A DNA stretch of 64,000 nucleotides from Gemmatimonadota bacterium (lineage in GTDB: Bacteria; Gemmatimonadota; Gemmatimonadetes; Longimicrobiales; Gaopeijiaceae): assembly GCA_012960225.1 (NCBI GenBank), contig DUBS01000041.1, positions 18,267-82,266 on the forward strand. Direction: 5' to 3'. Positions 1 to 8,420 of this stretch are shown in pieces. The notes beneath the pieces are model-generated. The model had not been told where the DNA came from. It searched no databases and saw only the letters and a program-made list of their open reading frames with translations. Made by a program: the position numbers and the translations under genes. Position 1 is the first letter of the stretch. Every line of letters begins with the position of its first letter.

Positions 1-78
1 CGTCTTGCCGTGATCCACGTGACCAATCGTTCCCACGTTCACATGTGGCTTCGTACGTTCGAATGTTTGCTTAGCCAT
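1..78 (-). CDS. tuf: Elongation factor Tu, N-terminal fragment
   Basis: The first 26 codons of EF-Tu, the GTPase that delivers aminoacyl-tRNA to the ribosome, run off the left edge of the window. The reading starts at the ATG at 76-78 and gives MAKQTFERTKPHVNVG followed by the G1 P-loop GHVDHGKT, which is diagnostic for EF-Tu. It lies about 50 bases downstream of tRNA-Thr(GGT) on the same strand, as tufB does in the enterobacterial tRNA-tufB operon, so co-transcription with the tRNAs is likely. Only the start is visible, so nothing can be said about the rest of the protein. Confidence 0.95.
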   Translation of the reverse strand, partial: MAKQTFERTKPHVNVGTIGHVDHGKT

Positions 79-128
79 CACTCATCCCTCTGCTTCAGGT
101 TACGCGTTATCAATCTTATTACGAGCAG

Positions 129-200
<72 letters not shown>

Positions 201-225
201 GCGCTTCTGTCTGTACCGTTTACAA

Positions 226-299
226 AGCGGGAGACGGGACTCGAACCCGCGACCCTCAGCTTGGAAGGCTGATGCTCTAGCCAACTGAGCTACTCCCGC
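226..299 (-). tRNA. tRNA-Gly(TCC)
   Basis: A complete cloverleaf on the minus strand: acceptor GCGGGAG/CTCCCGC, anticodon stem TCAGC/GCTGA with loop CTTCCAA, and a T-stem of GCGGG with TTCGAGT. The anticodon is TCC, the discriminator is T, and CCA is not encoded. It sits 25 bases upstream of tRNA-Thr(GGT) in the same cluster. Confidence 0.95.
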
Positions 300-346
300 A
301 GCCCTGCTTTTCTTCTTCTTCTTCTTATTGGTCAATGCGGCACAAG

Positions 347-428
347 TGGTGGGGGGAGGATTCGAACCTCCGAAGGCTATGCCAGCAGATTTACAGTCTG
401 CCCCGTTTGACCGCTTCGGTACCCCACC
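347..428 (-). tRNA. tRNA-Tyr(GTA)
   Basis: An 82-base class II tRNA on the minus strand with the long variable arm expected for Tyr. The acceptor is GGTGGGG/CCCCACC, the anticodon stem GCAGA/TCTGC has loop CTGTAAA (anticodon GTA), and the discriminator is A. CCA is not encoded. A pyrimidine-rich spacer of about 47 bases separates it from tRNA-Gly. Confidence 0.95.
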
Positions 429-749
429 AAACTGACACCCGAATCGCCAAGTTAGAGCACCCACTAGAACTGTCTGGACCTCCTCCCAAATGCGGAAAAG
501 AGCCGACCCTAGATAGTCTGGGGTCGGCCTTTTCTAATCAAGCCTCAAAAGGTACTTAGGGGCTTTGATAGCGTAAAGGGCTACGAAGCCTTGCTAATAG
601 CACTAAGAACAGAACTCGAGAAACACTTCAGTCCTCAATGTACCCACGGCACAGCCAGGGTTAAGATCGTCCCTAGTTAGTAGCAATTTCTCTAGGCCTA
701 GGTCTGCGAGATGATATCTCTCGCGGCACCTAAGGTTTTGAGATGATAG
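429..749. other. Intergenic stretch between tRNA-Tyr and the small lipoprotein gene
   Basis: No convincing gene is visible here. It holds the bidirectional terminator listed separately. It also holds a 6-bp inverted repeat GCGAGA/TCTCGC at 706-724 and a near-perfect 12-base direct repeat, GAGATGATATCT at 708-719 and GAGATGATAGCT at 740-751. The promoter that drives tRNA-Tyr must lie within 429-500, but no strong -35/-10 pair stands out. Confidence 0.6.
496..534. terminator. Bidirectional intrinsic terminator
   Basis: An 8-bp GC-rich stem (502-509 with 521-528, GCCGACCC/GGGTCGGC) has an 11-base loop. It is followed by CTTTTCT on the plus strand and by TCTTTT on the minus strand. It can end leftward transcripts from the small lipoprotein gene at 750-1133, insulating it from the tRNA-Tyr/Gly/Thr-tuf unit. 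Confidence 0.75.
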
Positions 750-1133
750 CTATCGCCTTAGACGGACGAAAATCACCCCTCCACCATGATCGGTACCATA
801 GCGCGTCGTCGCATCTGAAGGACTCATGCGCTCGGCTCCCGAAACTTGATCCACACGCAATGCTTCAAGCTCATCAAGTCCACCGCGCATGACGCCATCC
901 ACGTAGACTCTCGGATTCTGGCCACCGCGACCGCGGAGCCAGGCCGGGCGCAACCGTTGTACAGCCTGGTACAGGGTTAAAACCTGCATGTCAGGCGTAA
1001 AATCTTCAGCCAACAGTTCGTTAGCGCTCCCGCCACCCATCCCAGCGCCACCCGCGGACGCGCATCCTGCAAGACCCAGCGCCAGGGCGAAAGAGGCAAC
1101 CATGCTTCGATTTAACTTGTGCGGACACATCAA
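750..1133 (-). CDS. Small lipoprotein resembling a TonB-receptor plug fragment
   Basis: A 127-residue protein with a lipoprotein signal ending LGLAGC, so it is probably anchored in a membrane facing the periplasm. The mature part contains VYVDGV, then a VSGAERM segment, then ATTRYGTDHGGGVIFV. This resembles the end of a SusC/TonB-receptor plug domain (VDGV, then YG...GGVI), but no barrel follows. Stand-alone proteins of this kind are, to my knowledge, frequent in Gemmatimonadota, usually annotated as hypothetical or plug-domain proteins. The gene is its own transcription unit inside an ancient tRNA-tuf cluster. What it binds or does is unknown. Confidence 0.8.
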   Translation of the reverse strand: MMCPHKLNRSMVASFALALGLAGCASAGGAGMGGGSANELLAEDFTPDMQVLTLYQAVQRLRPAWLRGRGGQNPRVYVDGVMRGGLDELEALRVDQVSGAERMSPSDATTRYGTDHGGGVIFVRLRR

Positions 1134-1781
1134 TGTTCTCCTTGCTTAATAAGAGCTGTACCCAAGATGTTCATTCCTTCTCTTAATGCCATTTCATCAT
1201 CTGGCTTCACCACCGAATACTCTCATCAGTGCCCTCCTACTACCCCTTGTGTCAATAGCCGAACTGAGATGGTGTGATCAACCGTCTCTTCGACCGCCTC
1301 AACCAGATCAGGGCCTATTGGCGTGTCACACCCAACCGTGATCAATGCAGACACCACCACGTCCTGGGTACTGTATCGGTTTTTCATGGCAACTTTTCTA
1401 TGCTCCTTGAACTCCCATTCGAAAGTAGTATCCGCAACCGGTGCGCAATACTTTGGCAAACCACCGGGCAAGTGCGGTGAACTGATTATGACCCCTGGCC
1501 TGCTCTGTAGGAGAGTAATTACATCTGCGATTATTTGCCTATCTGAACGGATATCATGGTTCCAATTCAAACCCTGAAGCCCGCCTCTTGCGAATCTTGA
1601 CCCATTCGAAAAACGTCCGACGCCAGTGCATCCTTGCACCAGTAGCGCCCCTACTTCTACCAGACGAGGGTGTGTATCAGGCTTGTTTTGACCCCTAAGA
1701 ATCCCCCAAAAACAATCCCATTGGGAGACTTAGAGGGCTATAAGAAAGTGGCCCAACCACGTAAGTGATTGAGCCACAACA
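1134..1781. other. Low-coding stretch between the lipoprotein gene and tRNA-Thr(TGT)
   Basis: About 650 bases with no recognised gene. Overlapping open frames occur on both strands in 1226-1639 and none resembles a known family. Near 1690-1735 the minus strand could form an imperfect stem (CCTCTAAG with CTTAGGGG), without a T-tract. Together with the lipoprotein gene this region separates tRNA-Thr(TGT) from the other three tRNAs of the cluster. Confidence 0.5.
1226..1639 (-). CDS. Doubtful hypothetical protein
   Basis: An open frame of 137 codons starting at GTG. No family, signal peptide or membrane segment is recognised. A stretch DRQIIADVITLLQSRPGVII would make a plausible helix-strand pair. 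However, competing open frames cover the same bases on the plus strand, there is no clear ribosome-binding site, and the N-terminus looks like random translation (clusters of Gly, Arg and Ser). It may simply be non-coding sequence that lacks stops. Confidence 0.2.
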   Translation of the reverse strand: MQGCTGVGRFSNGSRFARGGLQGLNWNHDIRSDRQIIADVITLLQSRPGVIISSPHLPGGLPKYCAPVADTTFEWEFKEHRKVAMKNRYSTQDVVVSALITVGCDTPIGPDLVEAVEETVDHTISVRLLTQGVVGGH

Positions 1782-1854
1782 AGCTGGCGGAGGGATTCGA
1801 ACCCACGACCTGCTGATTACAAATCAGCTGCTCTACCAGTTGAGCTACGCCAGC
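1782..1854 (-). tRNA. tRNA-Thr(TGT)
   Basis: A complete 73-base cloverleaf on the minus strand: acceptor GCTGGCG/CGCCAGC, anticodon stem GCTGA/TCAGC with loop TTTGTAA (anticodon TGT), and T-stem GTGGG with TTCGAAT. CCA is not encoded. It begins 55 bases downstream of the cysS stop codon on the same strand, so read-through from cysS is possible. Confidence 0.95.
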
Positions 1855-1867
1855 ATCACCCCGGGAA

Positions 1868-1895
1868 AAGCTACGCAGGGCCACAGCTCGGTCAA
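1868..1895 (-). promoter_or_regulatory. Candidate promoter for tRNA-Thr(TGT)
   Basis: On the minus strand a TTGACC -35-like hexamer (1890-1895) is followed 16 bases later by TAGCTT (1868-1873), then a C/G-rich segment just before the tRNA. The -35 is good but the -10 is weak. Confidence 0.3.
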
Positions 1896-1909
1896 AGGGA
1901 AGACGCTTT

Positions 1910-3343
1910 CTATCCCACCACTTTCCAACGAGTTCCTGTCGGACCGTCCTCTACTAGGATACCCCTCTCTTCCAGTTCCTTTCGGATCACATCCGCGGCT
2001 GCATACTCTCCATTCGCTCGAGCTTTGGCTCGCTCCTCAAGTTTTCGCTCAACCCACGCGGTAACCTCATCATCCACTACCCGTGAAGCGTGTGCCACTT
2101 CTAGGAGCCCAAGCACTCCATCCATCGACCGTAAAGCATTAAGTACCTGGTCTCTATCGGCTCCTATTATGGCAGGACGCAAATCAAGTTCAGCATTCAC
2201 TTCACTGACCAGAATAAAAATCGCGGCAAGGGCGTCAGCAGAATTAAAGTCATTATCCATCGCCATCTTAAACGAGTCTAGCGCACTCCGTGCTAAATCA
2301 GGGAGCTGTGATTCTTTGGTTAAATCATTTATTGGCACTTCCTCAAGACGATGCTCAAAGTCAAGTAAGCGTTGGACCGCAGAACTAGAGGCTTGCAAGC
2401 CCTGACGTGTGAAGTTCAGCTCACCACGATAGTGGGACGAGATCAGGAGGTGCCTGATTGAAGCCGGATCGTAGCCCTCGTCCAACAACTCTCTCAGTGT
2501 CACAAAGTTACCAAGAGATTTTGACATCTTCTGGCCTTCGACAAAAAGGTGTTTCACATGGAGCCAGTTTCTGACGAAAGGCCGGCCTGTTGCTGCCTCA
2601 GACTGAGCGATTTCATTCTCGTGATGTGGAAAAATCAAATCCTCTCCCCCGAGGTGCATATCGAGGGTGTCTCCAAGCTCTGTCATACTCATTACCGAGC
2701 ACTCAAGATGCCACCCAGGCCGACCCCTGCCCCACGGGGAATCCCAGGCTGCACCAACGGTCTCGTCTTCCTCAGTCGCAGCCTTCCATAATGCAAAGTC
2801 TCTAGCGTCTTCCTTATCATATTCATCATGATCTACCCGTGCTCCGACCTTGAGCGTGGAAGTGTCGATACCCTTCAGTTTCCCGTACGCTGAGAAACTG
2901 TCGATCGCGAAATAAACCGCTCCGTCATCAGCCGAATACGCATTTTCAGATGCTACCAAGCGCTTTACGAAGTCGACCATGCGATCAATATATTTTGTCG
3001 CGCGCGGGTACACGTCCGCTGGCCGAATCCCCAGAACCGTTGAGTCTGCGAGAAACACCTCTCCAAACGGACGGGTGTGTTCTTCCAAGGAAACGCCTTC
3101 TCGTGACGCGGCCTCAATAACCTTGTCATCAACATCTGTGAGGTTCATCACGAAGCACACTTCGTAATCACACCAATCCAGGTACCGGTGCACCAAATCA
3201 AAGAAGAGAAAAGAGCGGAAGTTTCCGATGTGCGCGTGGCCATAAATCGTTGGTCCACATGCATACACCCGGACCCTACCCTGCTCCAATGGTTCAAACT
3301 TGTCGACTGACCTTGTCGCGGTATTGTAGACCTTCAGGCTCAT
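1910..3343 (-). CDS. cysS: Cysteinyl-tRNA synthetase
   Basis: A class I synthetase that charges tRNA-Cys, 477 residues from the chosen start (the family is usually about 460-480). CGPTIYGHAHIGN near residues 29-41 carries the first zinc-ligand Cys and the HIGH signature. GWHLECSVMS and FPHHENEIAQSEA hold the remaining zinc ligands, and KMSKSLGNF is the KMSKS loop. The ATG at 3341-3343 is chosen because GGAG lies 8 bases upstream and the protein then begins MSLKVYNT, as is typical. A longer frame reaches back over the pyrF stop but lacks an SD. It is the last gene of the cluster that includes pyrF, pyrD, the amidase and smpB. Confidence 0.95.
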   Translation of the reverse strand: MSLKVYNTATRSVDKFEPLEQGRVRVYACGPTIYGHAHIGNFRSFLFFDLVHRYLDWCDYEVCFVMNLTDVDDKVIEAASREGVSLEEHTRPFGEVFLADSTVLGIRPADVYPRATKYIDRMVDFVKRLVASENAYSADDGAVYFAIDSFSAYGKLKGIDTSTLKVGARVDHDEYDKEDARDFALWKAATEEDETVGAAWDSPWGRGRPGWHLECSVMSMTELGDTLDMHLGGEDLIFPHHENEIAQSEAATGRPFVRNWLHVKHLFVEGQKMSKSLGNFVTLRELLDEGYDPASIRHLLISSHYRGELNFTRQGLQASSSAVQRLLDFEHRLEEVPINDLTKESQLPDLARSALDSFKMAMDNDFNSADALAAIFILVSEVNAELDLRPAIIGADRDQVLNALRSMDGVLGLLEVAHASRVVDDEVTAWVERKLEERAKARANGEYAAADVIRKELEERGILVEDGPTGTRWKVVG

Positions 3344-3371
3344 CCGACCCGCTCCAGGTGTTACTGGGTGA

Positions 3372-4073
3372 TCATCCGTCATTGGAATTGGCCAGATCAA
3401 CCTCAGTAAGGATGGAGTACAATGCGGCTTCCGGGTCGCTAGCACGGGTAATCGATCGACCAACAACTAGATAGTCTGCTCCGGCGGCTATCGCAGCAGC
3501 TGGGGTGGCTACCCTCTGTTGGTCATCACGGCCCACTCCTTCCGGGCGAATACCTGGGGTCACAACCAGGAACTCGGGCCCAACCCTAGAACGAATCGAA
3601 GAAGCTTCATGCGGCGAAACTACTACTCCATGAATTCGGTGCTGAGCCGCAAGATCCGCTAAGCGTCCGACTTCCTCAGCTACAGAAGGACTCTTTCGGC
3701 CCCAGGTCACCTCCAGGTCAACAGCACCCAGGGAAGTTAGGACCGTGACACCCAGGAGACGTGTCTCACCAGCTGCATCACGAGCAGCTTCTAACATTGC
3801 ACCCCCACCAACTGTGTGTAGGGTGAGAAAATCAACGCCAAGTTTGGAGGCCACACGGACCCCACCCGCCACAGTATTAGGGATATCATGCAGTTTGAGA
3901 TCAAGGAAAACACGCTTGCCTCTATCCTTTAATGCTTGAACCACACGCGGGCCTTCTGCCGTATAGAGCTGAAGACCGACTTTGTAGAACGTACCTGCTT
4001 CTCCAAGATCATCGACCAGGTTGAGAGCTTCATCACCCCTAGGAAAATCTAGGGCAATTATGACACTACCCAT
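3372..4073 (-). CDS. pyrF: Orotidine 5'-phosphate decarboxylase
   Basis: Catalyses the last step of UMP synthesis, OMP to UMP plus CO2, in the cytosol. It has 233 residues, normal for the bacterial type. The active-site signature DLKLHDIPNT lies at residues 58-67 (the Lys/Asp catalytic array). VTPGIRPEG and GADYLVVGRSI near the C-terminus form the phosphate-binding loops. The start follows the pyrD stop by two bases, so the two pyrimidine genes are translationally coupled and catalyse non-adjacent late steps of one pathway. No pyrE is present in the window. Confidence 0.96.
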   Translation of the reverse strand: MGSVIIALDFPRGDEALNLVDDLGEAGTFYKVGLQLYTAEGPRVVQALKDRGKRVFLDLKLHDIPNTVAGGVRVASKLGVDFLTLHTVGGGAMLEAARDAAGETRLLGVTVLTSLGAVDLEVTWGRKSPSVAEEVGRLADLAAQHRIHGVVVSPHEASSIRSRVGPEFLVVTPGIRPEGVGRDDQQRVATPAAAIAAGADYLVVGRSITRASDPEAALYSILTEVDLANSNDG

Positions 4074-4075
4074 TC

Positions 4076-5053
4076 CTAACCTTCTCCCGAGGATTCGATG
4101 GGATCAAATAGGTCCAGTGGATTGGCCGGGGCATTTGCTCCGGATGGCCTAGAAACCAAATCGTCCCAGGCGCTGATCCGTTGTTCTTGGCCCCACTGTA
4201 CCAAACTTGCTATCGCTTCTGTAACTGCACGTGGCCAAGCAAAGGAAGCCGTGCCCATCTGGACTAAAGCAGCTCCAGCACGAGCATATTCTACTGCGGT
4301 GGTCGCCGTCATGACTCCCCCGACTCCGAACAAGGGAAGATGGGTAGCACTTCTAGCTTCCCGCACAGCACGCAGTCCTGAAGATTGAAGTGCCGGACCA
4401 CTGATCCCCCCATCACCCGCACCGAGTTCTGGTACGTCATTTGAAATGTCCAGTAAAGCTCGTGGAAGCGTATTCACTAATGTTAGTGCATCTGCTCCTT
4501 CGTCGGTGGCAACCTGAACTGTCCTAGATAAATCGGGGTCGTTAGGAGCTAATTTTGCGACGATAGGGCGCTCAGTCCGGATACGACAGCCAGAGATAAT
4601 CTCTGCAACAGCCGAAGGATCAAGGGCAAACAATTCTCCCGCCCTCTCAGCATCGTTGGGGCAAGACAAAGTGATCTCGAAACCAAGGAAGCCATCCTCT
4701 GAATCCAGACCCTCTACGAGTCTGAAGAATTCGGCAATAGTATGCCCAGCAATACTTACCAATACTCGTGGCCTACAGATATTGTCACGAATCCAAGGCA
4801 GTTTTTCCCGCTTGGTCCGCTCAAGCCCGGGGTTAGCCAATCCGATGGAGTTGAGCATTCCGTCTTTGAATTCAGCTACTCTCGGCGGAGGATTTCCAAC
4901 TCTGGGCTCAAGCGTAACTGACTTGGTCACAAAACCGCCGAGTGCTTCAATATCTAGGACTTCGGCCAATTCTAGACCAAACCCACAAGTACCAGCTGCT
5001 AGGAAAAAAGGGTTCTGGAAGCGAACACCCAAAGCTTCGGTCTCCAACCTCAT
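4076..5053 (-). CDS. pyrD: Dihydroorotate dehydrogenase, class 1 catalytic subunit
   Basis: An FMN enzyme that oxidises dihydroorotate to orotate. At 325 residues it matches class 1 (cytosolic) enzymes and lacks the N-terminal membrane extension of class 2. Visible features are NSIGLANPG (substrate loop), LSCPND with the catalytic Cys typical of class 1, LVNTLP, and GVGGVMTA for FMN phosphate binding. Class 1B enzymes work with the flavin/Fe-S partner PyrK, and no pyrK is seen nearby, so the electron acceptor is uncertain. It starts 5 bases after the upstream amidase stop. Confidence 0.93.
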   Translation of the reverse strand: MRLETEALGVRFQNPFFLAAGTCGFGLELAEVLDIEALGGFVTKSVTLEPRVGNPPPRVAEFKDGMLNSIGLANPGLERTKREKLPWIRDNICRPRVLVSIAGHTIAEFFRLVEGLDSEDGFLGFEITLSCPNDAERAGELFALDPSAVAEIISGCRIRTERPIVAKLAPNDPDLSRTVQVATDEGADALTLVNTLPRALLDISNDVPELGAGDGGISGPALQSSGLRAVREARSATHLPLFGVGGVMTATTAVEYARAGAALVQMGTASFAWPRAVTEAIASLVQWGQEQRISAWDDLVSRPSGANAPANPLDLFDPIESSGEG

Positions 5054-5058
5054 AGCTT

Positions 5059-6363
5059 TCAGTTTTCTCCAGTTCCGGGGGGATAACGATCGAAGAAATT
5101 CATGACCGCCCGTGCCACGGCCCGAGCAAGCTCGTCTTGAAACTGATCTTGTGCTATTAGTAGCGCCTCATCCTCATTGGATAGAAAGCCAACTTCAACT
5201 AAAACGGATGGCATGAGCGCATTCGTGAGAACCGCGAATGGGGCTTGTTTTTCGCCGCGGTTCGGGCCGGGATGAAACCGTCCTATCTCCTCTTGTACAA
5301 TACTAGATAGTTCTACAGACCAAGGCGGGTGGCCAAAATTACTAAGATCTCTGAGAAGAGAGACAAATTCTGCGTCAGAGTCTGAATCAATGGTTTGCCC
5401 TTGGACTTGCAATGGGGCATTCTCAATCGCCGCAACACGCCGCTCGTGCTCGGTTCGCGCTACGTTAAGAGAGTATGTCTCAAACCCACGTACTGAGGGT
5501 CTTTCCGGTACAGAGTTCGCATGCACTGATATGAAAACTCCAGGGTTTTCTCCCTTCCATTGAGTAGCCAGTTCCCCTCTCTCCCAAAGTGGGACGAAGC
5601 TGTCCTCAGTGCGTGTGAGGTAAACGTCGATTCCTTTCTCACGGCTGAGGAGGTCCTCCATGATCTTGGCAACCGCAAGTGCGACATCTTTTTCCTGCAA
5701 CCCTTGAGGTCCCAAGGCACCAGGATCTCCACCCCCATGTCCGGGATCGATAACAACGACACGCCTTTCCTCTTTTAATCGATCCGGAATCGGCTCTGGG
5801 CTTGATTGCTCTCTAGTTGTTATATCTGGATTCAGGTTAGCACTAGGATCAAGAGATGACACGGTGTCCGAGTTTGATATTCCATCCTCAGGCTTCACTT
5901 CGGTGAGCTCATCTCCTCTCCATTCAGAAGGATCCGCAGCCTGAATTGTGAAATCGACTTCATTGAAAGCGTAAAGTGTTGGCAAACGTTTGGGGAAAAA
6001 ATCGGTAAGGAGCTGGACGGGGATATATGTCTCTCCCTCAATGCGGTAGGGGAAATCCACGAACTGAAGAATCTGGTCATTCCATCTGAAAAATGGGGTT
6101 CTATGGCCTACCCTCACTTCGATCTGTTCCGGCCCTAACAGCACGACCAAATCACCAACTTCCGTCGTCGACCAACCGAGCCTCTCGAATAGTGTCAAAG
6201 GAACAGTCGCGAAGCCGTATCCCATATCCAAGACAACAAGCTGGACGCTTCCGTCAACAGCCTCTATCTGCAGTTCGTTCGTCACTTGAGACGAGATTGG
6301 TAAGGCTGTCCACATCAGCCAAAGAGCAGAGATCACCCAAGCAGGATGACGCTTTGCAGTCAT
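5059..6363 (-). CDS. N-acetylmuramoyl-L-alanine amidase (Amidase_3)
   Basis: A secreted peptidoglycan hydrolase that cleaves the MurNAc-L-Ala bond. It has 434 residues with a signal peptide (about 1-26). An N-terminal domain (about 30-140) resembles the copper-amine-oxidase-N/stalk-type fold (residues such as VPLTLFERLGW and YIPVQLLTDFFP). A low-complexity linker (about 145-200) leads to an Amidase_3 domain. The zinc ligands are visible: His209 in DPGHGG, Glu224 in LQEKD, and the His in ISVHAN, with the catalytic Glu in LVEVGFLSN. It overlaps smpB by 4 bases (ATGA). It may serve in daughter-cell separation or envelope turnover. Confidence 0.92.
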   Translation of the reverse strand: MTAKRHPAWVISALWLMWTALPISSQVTNELQIEAVDGSVQLVVLDMGYGFATVPLTLFERLGWSTTEVGDLVVLLGPEQIEVRVGHRTPFFRWNDQILQFVDFPYRIEGETYIPVQLLTDFFPKRLPTLYAFNEVDFTIQAADPSEWRGDELTEVKPEDGISNSDTVSSLDPSANLNPDITTREQSSPEPIPDRLKEERRVVVIDPGHGGGDPGALGPQGLQEKDVALAVAKIMEDLLSREKGIDVYLTRTEDSFVPLWERGELATQWKGENPGVFISVHANSVPERPSVRGFETYSLNVARTEHERRVAAIENAPLQVQGQTIDSDSDAEFVSLLRDLSNFGHPPWSVELSSIVQEEIGRFHPGPNRGEKQAPFAVLTNALMPSVLVEVGFLSNEDEALLIAQDQFQDELARAVARAVMNFFDRYPPGTGEN

Positions 6364-6851
6364 CGGGTCTCCATAACGCGCTTCACTTCTATACTTGCAT
6401 CCTTGTCCTGTTGCCGCCGCTTCAGCTGTTCACGTTTATCATGAAGCTTCCGGCCACGTGCGAGTCCTATCCTTACCTTAGCATAGCCTCGCACGAAATA
6501 GATCTCGAGAGGAACCAAGGTCAGTCCTTTCTCTCCAACTTTTGAGCTAATCCGTCGAATCTCATTCTTGTTGAGCAATAACCTACGGGGGCGAAGTGGA
6601 TCTACATTAAAACGGTTTGCTTGCTCATATGGACTAATATGGAGGCTGTAGAGCCAAATCTCCCCACTCTCTACCCTGCCGTGCGCATCATGGAAGGACA
6701 CATGCCCCGAGCGAATGGATTTCACCTCAGGGCCCTTAAGTTCGATTCCCGCCTCAAAGGTCTCAAGAACCTCGAACTCGTGCCTCGCCTTACGGTTACG
6801 GGCTGCAATTTTTTGCCCGCCGTCTCCACTACCAGTGCCGCGGGCAGACAT
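6360..6851 (-). CDS. smpB: SsrA-binding protein SmpB
   Basis: The partner of tmRNA in trans-translation, which rescues stalled ribosomes. It has 163 residues, a normal size. The OB-fold core shows ARHEFEVLETFEAGIEL, GPEVKSIRSG and the LYSLHISPYEQAN segment. The basic C-terminal tail begins at GLARGRKLHDKREQLK, where the helix that enters the mRNA channel forms. A Gly/Ser-rich 15-residue N-terminal extension is unremarkable. The stop overlaps the amidase start. The tmRNA gene itself is not in this window. Confidence 0.96.
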   Translation of the reverse strand: MSARGTGSGDGGQKIAARNRKARHEFEVLETFEAGIELKGPEVKSIRSGHVSFHDAHGRVESGEIWLYSLHISPYEQANRFNVDPLRPRRLLLNKNEIRRISSKVGEKGLTLVPLEIYFVRGYAKVRIGLARGRKLHDKREQLKRRQQDKDASIEVKRVMETR

Positions 6852-6915
6852 CAGGAGAACGCGTTCAAAGGTGAAACCATAGCGAGCATCATCTCAGCCT
6901 CAGCAATACAATATC

Positions 6916-7842
6916 TCACGTTTCAAAGCCCATGACGTCAGCTAGACTTGCCCTGCGTACGGTGGTGTAAACCTGGGCTACTTCTCCACCCAAGATAAAC
7001 ACGATTGAGCCATAGTAGATCCAAAAGAAAAGAACTACTCCCGTCGTCAGATTGCCCAACATAGACCCGTAGTAGGCTAGGTCGGTGGCATACCAGGAGA
7101 ACGCCCACTTCATTGCCTCATGAAGCAGGGATGAGAATGTCGCAGCAACGCATGCTGTCCTCCATGAGATGCGGCGAGCTGGAAGATACCTATATGCAGC
7201 CAGAAATAGTGCCCAGAGCGAACCCAAAGCTAGCAAGTGACCGAAAGTCCGTTCTATGAGAGATAGCGTCCGGCCTTCCAACCCAATCATACCAACACCA
7301 ACCGTTTCAAACAGAAGGGTAACGGTAAGGTTGAGCGTAATTAGAATTATTCCAACGATCACAGCTTGCACATCAACAAGCTTGCCTCGTAATGCTCCGC
7401 GGTACTGGCCGATATCGAAGATCTTCCGCAGAGCCACTCGCAGGGTAGCAACCAATCGCGTACTCAGCCACACAAATGACACGACCCCAAAAAGTGTGAA
7501 GCCTGAACGTCTCTCGATTAATTCCGACACGGGAATCCTAAGCACTTCAGCGAAGTCGAGAGTTGCCGTTTGAGGAAAGTTCTCAGCAATCAGAGAGAGT
7601 ACGGCATCTGTAGGATCTCCGAACCGCGCATTAAGAATGTACCCACTTAGGCCGATTCCCAGAACGATGAGGGGAACCAGTGAAACCAGCACGTTAAAGG
7701 CGATTGCACCGGCCATAAAAAAGACGTTGTCTTCGATAAGTTTTTCCCGAAACTGACGGGAAACATCAAGGACTTTATGCGACAGTTGGCGATGACGAGA
7801 TCCGGAACGATCAGTTAACATTCCAGAACCGGTTGAGGCCAT
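6916..7842 (-). CDS. YihY/BrkB family inner-membrane protein
   Basis: A 308-residue polytopic protein of the YihY (formerly BrkB/RBN) family. It has a long hydrophilic N-terminus, then about six hydrophobic segments. Family-typical features are NVFFMAGAIAFNVLVSLVPL, a TRLVATLRVALRKIFD segment, WRTACVAATFSSLLHEAMKWAF and a C-terminal ILGGEVAQVY. The transport role once proposed for this family is not established. It lies 11 bases downstream of the ytxH-like gene, so both probably act at the inner membrane and are co-transcribed. Confidence 0.9.
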   Translation of the reverse strand: MASTGSGMLTDRSGSRHRQLSHKVLDVSRQFREKLIEDNVFFMAGAIAFNVLVSLVPLIVLGIGLSGYILNARFGDPTDAVLSLIAENFPQTATLDFAEVLRIPVSELIERRSGFTLFGVVSFVWLSTRLVATLRVALRKIFDIGQYRGALRGKLVDVQAVIVGIILITLNLTVTLLFETVGVGMIGLEGRTLSLIERTFGHLLALGSLWALFLAAYRYLPARRISWRTACVAATFSSLLHEAMKWAFSWYATDLAYYGSMLGNLTTGVVLFFWIYYGSIVFILGGEVAQVYTTVRRASLADVMGFET

Positions 7843-7853
7843 ATCAGGCTCGA

Positions 7854-8273
7854 CTAGTCCACCACCTCTAGAACATCTTCAGCGTCCATCCCATCGGGAA
7901 CTGCCTGACGAGCCGCATCAACACCCGCTCGGTAAGCGGCCTTGGTTGTCTCTAATTTCTGCTCAAGTTCGTCCCGTGCCTCACGTGCTGCCTGAACACC
8001 AGCATCCACCGCAGTCTTCACAGATTCAATGTGCTCTTTCGCACCATCCCGAGCCACACCTAATCGATCTTCGACATCACGCATGCGATCTTCAGCTGCT
8101 TCTCGAAGTCTACGAGCGTGTTCCTTGAGATCTTCTTGGGTCTCCGCACCAGATTTAGGTGCGAAGAGCAGCCCTAGGCCCGCTCCCACCAAAGCCCCAA
8201 GTACGAACGCACCTAACCCGCCTCCACTCTCTCGCTCAATTACGATGTAGGGAAGTTCTTTATGATCACGCAT
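7854..8273 (-). CDS. YtxH-domain protein with coiled-coil tail
   Basis: A 139-residue small membrane protein. A Gly-rich membrane segment (GGLGAFVLGALVGAGLGLLFAPKSG) is the YtxH/gas-vesicle-GvpP-like signature. It is followed by about 100 residues of charged heptad-like helix rich in Glu, Arg and Ala. The ATG at 8271-8273 is chosen because GGAGG lies 6 bases upstream; an in-frame TTG four codons earlier overlaps that SD and is unlikely. The family is linked to general stress in Bacillus, but function is unproven here. It is the first gene of a pair with the YihY-like gene. Confidence 0.85.
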   Translation of the reverse strand: MRDHKELPYIVIERESGGGLGAFVLGALVGAGLGLLFAPKSGAETQEDLKEHARRLREAAEDRMRDVEDRLGVARDGAKEHIESVKTAVDAGVQAAREARDELEQKLETTKAAYRAGVDAARQAVPDGMDAEDVLEVVD

Positions 8274-8420
8274 ATCAGCCTCCAAACGGACAGCGGCCCA
8301 TCTGCACCCGGACCGGGGCTTAGTGCTAATCTAGCCGCCGCGGCGCAGCCTATCTACAGGTCGGGCCTCAGTTTACAGCGCTCCCTCAGAAGCCAGCCTC
8401 AGCCAATTCCAGATATTGAC

